Assembly: GCA_026182355.1 (NCBI GenBank)
Contig: JAPFBL010000230.1
Coordinates: 470,001-534,000 of the forward strand
Source: Hermatobates lingyangjiaoensis
Taxonomy: Eukaryota; Arthropoda; Insecta; Hemiptera; Hermatobatidae
Length of the DNA stretch: 64,000 nt
Direction: 5' to 3'
The notes beneath the pieces are model-generated. The model saw only the letters and a list, made by a program, of their open reading frames with translations. It was not told the DNA's origin and did no database searches. The position numbers and the translations under genes were made by a program. Positions 58,065 to 64,000 of this stretch are shown here, in pieces. Every line of letters begins with the position of its first letter. The first letter of the stretch is position 1.

Positions 58065-58119
<55 letters not shown>
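58065..58119. repeat. (TA)n microsatellite
   Basis: Separates the PLE-A arm from the PLE-B inverted pair. Confidence 0.95.
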
Positions 58120-58120
<1 letters not shown>

Positions 58121-58199
58121 AATTAAAAGAAACGGTCCAGCGGACTTTTTTACAATAAAATAAAAAACGAAGGAAACACACAGAAAGACACAGACATAA

Positions 58200-58241
58200 C
58201 TCACATCGATATTTCGACAATCGTCGTCATCAGGAGGTGCG
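58200..58241 (-). ncRNA. Hammerhead-like motif, PLE-B type (left arm)
   Basis: Exact complement of 60710-60751. It lies in the 3' terminal repeat of the minus-strand element. Confidence 0.65.
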
Positions 58242-58439
58242 AAGAGCGAAGAGCGAAGAGTCCCGCAGGAAGACAGGGCGGTACTGAACTCGGAAACCGC
58301 AGCCAGTACCCCACCACTTACCACCAAGCGGGGGAAGGGAGGGAAGGAAATGAAGAGCCAAATTAAGACGTAAAAGGAACGAGTAAAAATTATAACTATA
58401 AAAAATTATAAAAAAGTAGATAAATCAAATTAAAATTAA

Positions 58440-58541
58440 TAAAAATAATAAATAAAAAGTAAAATAAAAAATGATAAATAAATAAATAAAAAATAATAAA
58501 TAAATAAATAAAAAATAATAAATAAATAAATAAATCATAAA
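58440..58541. repeat. AAAT-type simple repeat at the PLE-B 3' end
   Basis: 'aataaataaataaaa' repeats just after the stop codon of the minus-strand frame; mirrored at 60418-60520. Confidence 0.9.
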
Positions 58542-58545
58542 TAAA

Positions 58546-59706
58546 TTATCGGTTGAGGTTGAGTCCGGGGGAAGAGCGAGCATCAAGTAAGCATATGTAT
58601 GCCTCCTCTGAAGCTCTTAGGGTAACTTTATTGTTGGATTCGGGGATCTGTTTCAGGATCTGAACCCTGAAACAGTCATTGAAACTGAGTCCATGCGAGT
58701 TCGCATGGATGGCTACAGGATAGTTACTGCGTTGACCGACTGAAGCCCTATGACCATTCATACGAAGGCTCAACTTATTAGAAGTTAAGCCAACGTAAAA
58801 GGAGTCACACTGAGTGCAATCCAGTCGGTAAACACAGTTGCTCGAGGTACAGGAGGAATTGACCTGAACCGGATAGGAACTATGGTGGAGAGGGGAATCG
58901 AAGGAAGGATTAGGATTTACAATCAGGCAAGTTTGACAGCCACGGCGTCCACATTGTTTCATTCCAGGAACAGGATTGGAAGGCTGAGGGGAAATATGAT
59001 AGAAAATGCTTTTTAGATTGGCAGGTTTACGGTAGGAAATAGAAGGGGGGTGATTAAAGATGGAAGAAGTAGAAGTAGAAGTAGACAGAATCGGAAAAGA
59101 CTCCTTAATAACAGCACGAAGCTTATAAGCGCCAGGGAAGTAGGTTGTCAGGAAGAAGGAAGTGTTACTTCTATCCCTCTTGGGTCTGGGTTGGTGGGAG
59201 ATGTCAGCCGGTAAAACACGACTATCAATAAAGGAGCGAGGATAGCCTCGTTCAGAAAATTTGTCCTTTAAGAGGTTAAGGTGATGTCTGCGGTCTTGGA
59301 GATTATTGCAGATATTGTGAATACGGAGGGACAAGGATCGAGGTATAGACTTTTTAACATGGGATGGATGGCAACTATTGTAATGGAGGTACTGTTGGGA
59401 GTTGGTGGGTTTTATATGTACGGAAGTCAAGAAGTGTCCATAGTCTAAAGTAACGTCAACGTCAAGAAAGGTGATAAGTCTGTCGGAGATGTCGTAAGTG
59501 AAAGTGATGGAGGGGCAGAAATTTTGAAAGGAGTGTAAAAAAAGTTCTAAGTTATGTTTGCCATGGGGCCAAATGAAGAAAATATCATCAATAAAACGGA
59601 GATAAAGGAGTGGAAGAAGTTGACAGGTGGCCAGGAAATCCTGCTCTAATTTGGCCATGAAAAGATTAGCGTAAGAAGGGGCCATAATCGTACCCATAGC
59701 TGTCAT
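58546..59706 (-). CDS. PLE-B reverse transcriptase / GIY-YIG endonuclease, 5'-truncated
   Basis: An intact 386-codon frame. AMGTIMAPSYANLFMAKLE (residues 3-21) and LRFIDDIFFIW (36-46, with the catalytic Asp pair at 40-41) are RT core motifs, with ITFLDVDVTL following. After a linker with CGRRGCQTC (252-260) comes the GIY-YIG nuclease: VYRL at 292-295, FYVG at 303-306, Arg at 315 (LSLRMNGHR) and Glu at 367-368 (ASEEA). RT copies PLE RNA, and the nuclease is thought to nick the target for priming. The N-terminus and first RT motifs are missing because the element switches to an inverted copy at about 59708. There are no internal stops, and the domain spacing fits Penelope-type proteins. Confidence 0.9.
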   Translation of the reverse strand: MTAMGTIMAPSYANLFMAKLEQDFLATCQLLPLLYLRFIDDIFFIWPHGKHNLELFLHSFQNFCPSITFTYDISDRLITFLDVDVTLDYGHFLTSVHIKPTNSQQYLHYNSCHPSHVKKSIPRSLSLRIHNICNNLQDRRHHLNLLKDKFSERGYPRSFIDSRVLPADISHQPRPKRDRSNTSFFLTTYFPGAYKLRAVIKESFPILSTSTSTSSIFNHPPSISYRKPANLKSIFYHISPQPSNPVPGMKQCGRRGCQTCLIVNPNPSFDSPLHHSSYPVQVNSSCTSSNCVYRLDCTQCDSFYVGLTSNKLSLRMNGHRASVGQRSNYPVAIHANSHGLSFNDCFRVQILKQIPESNNKVTLRASEEAYICLLDARSSPGLNLNR

Positions 59707-59707
59707 C

Positions 59708-60412
59708 TATGACTATCCTCGCTCCTTCATTGATAGTCGTGTTTTACCGGCTGACTTCTCCCACCAACCCAGACCCAAGAGGGATAGAAGTAACACTTCC
59801 TTCTTCCTGACAACCTACTTCCCTGGCGCTTATAAGCTTCGTGCTGTTATTAAGGAGTCTTTTCCGATTCTGTCTACTTCTACTTCTACTTCTTCCATCT
59901 TTAATCACCCCCCTTCTATTTCCTACCGTAAACCTGCCAATCTAAAAAGCATTTTCTCTCATATTTCCCCTCAGCCTTCCAATCCTGTTCCTGGAATGAA
60001 ACAATGTGGACGCCGTGGCTGTCAAACTTGCCTGATTGTAAATCCTAATCCTTCCTTCGATTCCCCTCTCCACCATAGTTCCTATCCGGTTCAGGTCAAT
60101 TCCTCCTGTACCTCGAGCAACTGTGTTTACCGACTGGATTGCACTCAGTGTGACTCCTTTTACGTTGGCTTAACTTCTAATAAGTTGAGCCTTCGTATGA
60201 ATGGTCATAGGGCTTCAGTCGGTCAACGCAGTAACTATCCTGTAGCCATCCATGCGAACTCGCATGGACTCAGTTTCAATGACTGTTTCAGGGTTCAGAT
60301 CCTGAAACAGATCCCCGAATCCAACAATAAAGTTACCCTAAGAGCTTCAGAGGAGGCATACATATGCTTACTTGATGCTCGCTCTTCCCCCGGACTCAAC
60401 CTCAACCGATAA
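59708..60412 (+). CDS. PLE-B endonuclease, second (inverted) copy, 5'-truncated
   Basis: Open from 59708 (YDYPRSFIDSRVLPAD) to the stop at 60410-60412; the first in-frame Met of the conserved block is at 59996. It carries the whole linker and GIY-YIG domain, identical to residues 249-386 of the left copy, but no RT. The truncation at 'gactatcctcgctcc' is the inversion junction. Confidence 0.85.
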   Translation, partial: YDYPRSFIDSRVLPADFSHQPRPKRDRSNTSFFLTTYFPGAYKLRAVIKESFPILSTSTSTSSIFNHPPSISYRKPANLKSIFSHISPQPSNPVPGMKQCGRRGCQTCLIVNPNPSFDSPLHHSSYPVQVNSSCTSSNCVYRLDCTQCDSFYVGLTSNKLSLRMNGHRASVGQRSNYPVAIHANSHGLSFNDCFRVQILKQIPESNNKVTLRASEEAYICLLDARSSPGLNLNR

Positions 60413-60417
60413 TTTAT

Positions 60418-60520
60418 TTATGATTTATTTATTTATTTATTATTTTTTATTTATTTATTTATTATTTTTTATTTATTTATTTATCATTTTTTATTTTACT
60501 TTTTATTTATTATTTTTATT
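60418..60520. repeat. TTTA-type simple repeat at the PLE-B 3' end
   Basis: Mirror of 58440-58541, right after the stop codon. Confidence 0.9.
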
Positions 60521-60709
60521 AATTTTAATTTGATTTATCTACTTTTTTATAATTTTTTATAGTTATAATTTTTACTCGTTCCTTTTACGTCTTAATTTGG
60601 CTCTTCATTTCCTTCCCTCCCTTCCCCCTCTTGGTGGTGAGTGGTGGGGTACTGGCTGCGGTTTCCGAGTTCAGTACCGCCCTGTCTTCCTGCGGGACTC
60701 TTCGCTCTT

Positions 60710-60751
60710 CGCACCTCCTGATGACGACGATTGTCGAAATATCGATGTGAG
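60710..60751 (+). ncRNA. Hammerhead-like motif, PLE-B type (reference copy)
   Basis: CGCACCTC (60710-60717), CTGATGA (60718-60724), extra C, GAC-GATT-GTC stem II, GAA (60736-60738), ATAT (60739-60742), C at 60743 as cleavage base, GATGTGAG (60744-60751). Stem I makes six of eight pairs. The motif is in the terminal repeat, 300 bases after the stop codon. Confidence 0.66.
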
Positions 60752-60787
60752 TTATGTCTGTGTCTTTCTGTGTGTTTCCTTCGTTTT

Positions 60788-60793
60788 TTATTT

Positions 60794-60846
<53 letters not shown>
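60788..60846. repeat. (TA)n microsatellite
   Basis: Joins PLE-B to the PLE-C fold-back on its right. Confidence 0.95.
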
Positions 60847-60847
<1 letters not shown>

Positions 60848-60894
60848 CAGTTCAAAATTGAAGATAGGTAGCACATAAAGTGAAGAAACACACT

Positions 60895-60938
60895 TACAAA
60901 CTCAAATTTTCGGGCAATCCGTCTTCAGGAGAAAAGAA
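60895..60938 (-). ncRNA. Hammerhead-like motif, PLE-C type
   Basis: Minus strand: TTTTCTC, CTGAAGA, extra C, GG..CC stem II (short), GAA, AATT (self-complementary), T, GAGTTTG. The core is intact. Stem II has only two or three pairs. Confidence 0.55.
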
Positions 60939-61108
60939 AAAGGGAGACGAAGCACGTTGTAGACCCAACGGCTAGTAACCCCAACTAGCTAGTAACTGTA
61001 ACTAGCTAGTAACAGGTTACTAGCCGTTGCGTCTACAACGTGCTTGTAACCGTAACTACCTAGTAACCGGTTACTATCCGTTGCGTCTACAACGTGCTTG
61101 GTCTCCAT

Positions 61109-61152
61109 TTCTCTTTTCTCCTGAAGACGGATTACCCGAGAATTTGGGTTTG
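61109..61152 (+). ncRNA. Hammerhead-like motif, PLE-C type (right arm)
   Basis: CTGAAGA at 61121-61127, stem II CGGATTACCC, then GAG instead of GAA, AATT, T, GGG. The GAA change probably inactivates it. Confidence 0.4.
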
Positions 61153-61254
61153 TAGGTGTGTTTCTTTACTTAATGTGCTACCTATCTTCAATTATGAACT
61201 GCTATTGTGTCCAGTTTGGATCGTCTTTCTGTTTATCAAGTGAATATATATATA

Positions 61255-61402
61255 TTATTGAAAATGACACCAAATTTAGCTGATACCTGTTTCTTAACAA
61301 GTTTCTCAATTTTTCTAAATAACACTCTCGTTATTTAGTTACATTTTCAATAATGTGTATGTCAAAGAAGGACTGCTACCAAAATTTACGAATATATATA
61401 TA
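61255..61402 (+). repeat. PLE ORF-start fragment next to (TA)n
   Basis: 'aggactgctaccaaaattta' (61366-61385) encodes EGLLPKFT-like text, as at 40709, and meets (TA)n at the same point. Upstream is a short inverted pair ('ttattgaaaatgaca' / 'acattttcaataatg'). Confidence 0.5.
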
Positions 61403-61509
61403 TATAATTCGTATATTATAGTATACTTCGTATATTATACATGATTCGTTACGAAAAGAATCATATTCCTTTCCCCCGACAACTCATAGGAAACAATTAT
61501 ATATATATA

Positions 61510-62137
61510 TATAACATAAAAAGGATAGATCGGGAAGTGGAAAAAACTGACAATGATCAGTTGATGATTAATCATCGATGATGTCAAACACGAATACATT
61601 CATATGCTCGAATGAAATTAAAATCAACTAACAATACCTGTGGATTTTTAAAATGAACATGTCGGTGAAGTTAGAAAAATACAGTTTAAAGCCCCATAAT
61701 TTTGCTTTTGCACTGAATTATCAATCTATTTGGAGCCTATATTTTCAGTTAGGCATACATAAATCTTAGTGTCAAAGTTACAGCTCACTATACCTCATGC
61801 TGGCTGAGTTTACTCGTGACAAACGTTTTTGCTTTAAACTTCCATAACTTCACTTCTACGTTGAATTTCCAATCAATTCAGAGACTATATTTTACGTTAG
61901 ACATAGCCAAATCTGTCAAAGCTACACAAATCAAACACGGAAATCATACAAAAATTTAATGCCACAGATTCAGGTTGATATAACTTAAGGTGGCTGAGTT
62001 TACTCGTGTCGAAATTTTGCGGACAAACCGACAAACCGACCAACATTTTCGAAGGGTGGATTCGGTTTCTGCAATGTATAAAACGTAAAGAAAACTTGAA
62101 ATGAGTCAGTTCTAAGCAATGTACCGACAAAATTATT

Positions 62138-62140
<3 letters not shown>
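61510..62140. other. No gene recognised
   Basis: Two diverged copies of a ~190-base segment lie head to tail: 'ctcatgctggctgagtttactcgtg' at 61794 and 'cttaaggtggctgagtttactcgtg' at 61987 (abridged). No reading frame is supported. Confidence 0.45.
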
Positions 62141-62172
<32 letters not shown>

Positions 62173-62245
62173 GAAAGTACTAACCAATCCAAAGTGGACG
62201 ATAAACAAATGAAAATGACAGCATATAATAGAAACGAGAACACTT

Positions 62246-62289
62246 ACTGGATCAATATTTCGAACTGAAGTTCTTCATCAGGAAAGGAG
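62246..62289 (-). ncRNA. Hammerhead-like motif, AUAU type
   Basis: Minus strand: CTCCTTTC, CTGATGA, extra A, GAAC-TTCA-GTTC (four perfect stem II pairs), GAA, ATAT, T, GATCC. The core is perfect. Stem I is short (two pairs, then mismatches). Confidence 0.6.
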
Positions 62290-62357
62290 TAGAAGGGATC
62301 AAGAAGAGATACGTGCGTTCAGGACTGCGAGTGGAAGGCGACCTTTGAGACACTCAA

Positions 62358-62398
62358 TTTAGTACAATATTTCGATATCCATCGTCATCAGGTGGAAG
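62358..62398 (-). ncRNA. Hammerhead-like motif, AUAU type, second
   Basis: Minus strand: CTTCCAC, CTGATGA, extra C, GAT-GGAT-ATC stem II, GAA, ATAT, T, GTACT. It lies only ~70 bases from the previous motif in the same orientation, but in unrelated flanks. Confidence 0.58.
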
Positions 62399-62449
62399 TA
62401 GACTTCCGGAGTGCCATGAGCCAACTAAAGTATCCGGCTGTTTTCGTTA

Positions 62450-63230
62450 AGACTGTCATTGCTGGACTGCTGCATTGCTGACTGCTGCATTGCTGCCAAA
62501 CATCACAAGATCTTCTTAGTCACCAACATTTGGCTATAGTACTTGAAAGCAATCCTTGAAAACTGGAGTATACTGATAGTAGCAACATTTATTTTCAATG
62601 GCGTCATTGAACAACATACATTATACTGGTAAATCATTACTGTTACTTTTAAACCAAAACTCATTAGATAGAGGAAAACAATTCAGTGTTTTATTAATTA
62701 TTTTAAAAATGAGAATCATAATATAAATATGACAGAAGTAAAAGGATCACGTACGAAAGATTGATGTTGTTAAGAAATATTATAGAAACCTCATTAATTA
62801 AACAACACAGAACAATTATAACAAAAATCAGTTTTAATTTATGAAATTAAACTCAGCATTAACGAGAGCTGAGTTTTAGTGTCTACCAGGGTTAATAGCA
62901 ACTTGCAGAAAATGCAATTATTTATTATTGCTTATTTCTTTCTGAACTTATTTCTTTCCTCTGACCGTATAACCTTTAATTTTATTTCATTCCATTTACG
63001 TCTTTTAAAACAGTTCACTTGTCAGTCTTATTAGCACACCAAAAGTCTAGTTTTTATTACTTTTATTTCAGTTTAAGTCTGGTATTAACTAATCCAGTTG
63101 TTTTGGTTTAATTATAGTAGCTCTATTTCCTCGCAGAGTTCTGACATTGATTTTTTATTTCACGTATTCATCCTCAAATCCTTGTATATGCAGATCACTG
63201 TTACTAATAAGTTTTACTAAAATTTCTTTC
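62450..63230. other. No gene recognised
   Basis: No supported frame. Confidence 0.45.
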
Positions 63231-63232
63231 GT

Positions 63233-63500
63233 TTGTTTAAGACTTCTCCCATCTTTGTTTTCATCTATATTTCTGACCAAAAATCTCATTATTTGAATCG
63301 TATCTTCTTTATCGTACCCAAACCTTCTAACTCTGTCAGAGGAATGGTATGTTCTATACTTCGCTTGTCAACCTTGTCTCATTATCAAACCTGGCCATTA
63401 CTTCACTTTGTTCTTAAAGCATTATTTTTATACCATCTGTATTAAAATTTCGAACTTCTCGCAGCTACTGCCGTATACCTTCATTAGGAAACACTCACTG
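63233..63500 (+). pseudogene. Possible PLE linker remnant
   Basis: IVPKPSNSVRGM resembles QPSNPVPGM ahead of the Cys cluster in PLE-B, and a CTAATGA..TTCGAA-like end lies at 63445-63490 (minus). It is too decayed to be sure. Confidence 0.3.
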
Positions 63501-63956
63501 TAGTGCATATTGTGTTACTTTGACTTCAATTTTAACTAAGTCTGGATATGAAATGATATAGAATATTAATTGATCAATATAGAAACCTTCCTATTATTAT
63601 CTGTCTAAATACCCACTAACTTTGATTTATGACTACTTCCGTATTCGAAAAATTATTCAAATACCAGTCTCTATCTCTAGCTCCAGGCTTAGTCCAAATG
63701 TAGTTTGATATGCAGCCGTCCTCTACCTGATAATATTTGTATAACTGCTTGGTGGGTTACTTGCATTTCTGATGTTTCATTAAAGTGAACCACAGTCTTA
63801 GCATTCACAATCTTCTGGCTGAATGGTTCGATGTTCTGAAACAATTTACTTCTATCATGACTTAATCAAAATACCCCTATAGAAGAAAATTGGTTTGAGG
63901 CATCGAATCTCCTAGTCAGAACATCATGAATGATGACCCTGCGGTTCGTATTAATG

Positions 63957-63992
<36 letters not shown>

Positions 63993-64000
63993 AAAAACTT
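63500..64000. other. No gene recognised; (TA)n near the end
   Basis: No supported frame. A TA tract occupies 63959-63990. Confidence 0.5.

Larger units (their letters stand above)
58120..60788. mobile_element. PLE-B inverted pair, about 2.7 kb
   Basis: Left arm about 58120-59237 (minus sense) and right arm about 59712-60788 (plus sense) are near-identical inverted copies around a ~470-bp unique centre that holds the RT core of the left copy. The 138-residue C-terminal protein segment is identical in the two arms. Each arm ends in a hammerhead, and (TA)n lies on both sides. The high identity means a young insertion, recent gene conversion or an assembly artefact. Confidence 0.85.
60847..61215. 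mobile_element. PLE-C fold-back with nested palindromes
   Basis: Outer arms (60848-60935 minus; 61110-61200 plus) are inverted PLE-C terminal repeats. The centre (60955-61108) repeats 'gcgtctacaacgtgcttg' and 'ctagtaac' blocks in both orientations. Confidence 0.75.

Noticed and set aside
59996..60412. A separate 138-codon gene starting at Met 59996
   Set aside because: The frame is open upstream to 59708 and aligns with the interior of the PLE-B protein, so the Met is internal.
60718..60724. CTGATGA as box C of a C/D snoRNA
   Set aside because: No box D (CTGA) or terminal stem at the right distance. The bases fit a hammerhead core with paired flanks much better.

Overview
The window is non-bacterial: about two-thirds A+T, full of (TA)n tracts, with split coding sequence and many eukaryotic retroelements. 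The one gene fragment that can be named is a single exon of a serotonin (5-HT1-class) receptor with splice sites at both ends. It looks most like arthropod receptors. A tRNA-derived SINE whose tail reads CCTAA repeats (the arthropod telomere unit is TTAGG) also points to an arthropod. A chelicerate is possible, but the species cannot be fixed from the sequence.

Host coding content is small: the receptor exon at 15154-15397 (minus) and an uninterrupted 431-codon reading frame of unknown function at 53189-54484 (minus). Almost everything else recognisable is mobile DNA. (1) Penelope-like elements (PLEs), with reverse transcriptase and GIY-YIG endonuclease remnants, dominate: 5.3-8.7, 9.7-12.2, 22.9-25.4, 28.4-29.1, 34.1-35.6, 39.8-42.1, 44.6-45.6, 51.1, 57.9-61.4 and 62.2 kb. 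(2) There are several copies of a tRNA-derived SINE. (3) A LINE 3' end with a poly-A tail lies at 36.3-36.8 kb. (4) A non-autonomous element with a TA-type target and terminal inverted repeats is present in three copies. (5) A deleted hAT element lies at 55.4-56.3 kb. (6) A small A-tailed retro-insertion with a 16-bp target duplication lies at 20.9 kb.

The most interesting signal is a set of small hammerhead-ribozyme-like motifs in the PLE terminal repeats. At least eight sequence-unrelated families share one plan: stem I / CUGANGA / one extra base / stem II / GAA / a short self-complementary stem III (AUAU, AAUU, ACGU, ACGCGU or AGAUCU) / one cleavable base / stem I. The palindromic stem III has no loop, which fits published descriptions of small PLE hammerheads that cleave as dimers. 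One family (called PLE-A here) is present mainly as short fold-back elements carrying the ribozyme in both arms. Most of these copies end in (TA)n, often by microhomology.

Layout: 0-5 kb a truncated TIR element and a PLE-A fold-back; 5-9 kb a tandem PLE junction and a duplicated PLE-B unit; 9-12.2 kb nested PLEs; 12-15.2 kb an unidentified repeat family and then the receptor exon; 15.6-24 kb sparse, with fold-backs and SINEs; 24-36.8 kb PLE-A, G and D and the LINE; 36.8-38.5 kb the full-length TIR element; 39.8-45.6 kb clustered PLE ribozyme units; 46-52 kb SINEs and sparse DNA; 53-54.5 kb the unknown frame; 55-56 kb hAT; 57.9-61.4 kb a PLE-B inverted pair with an intact RT-to-endonuclease frame; 61.4-64 kb sparse, with two more hammerheads.
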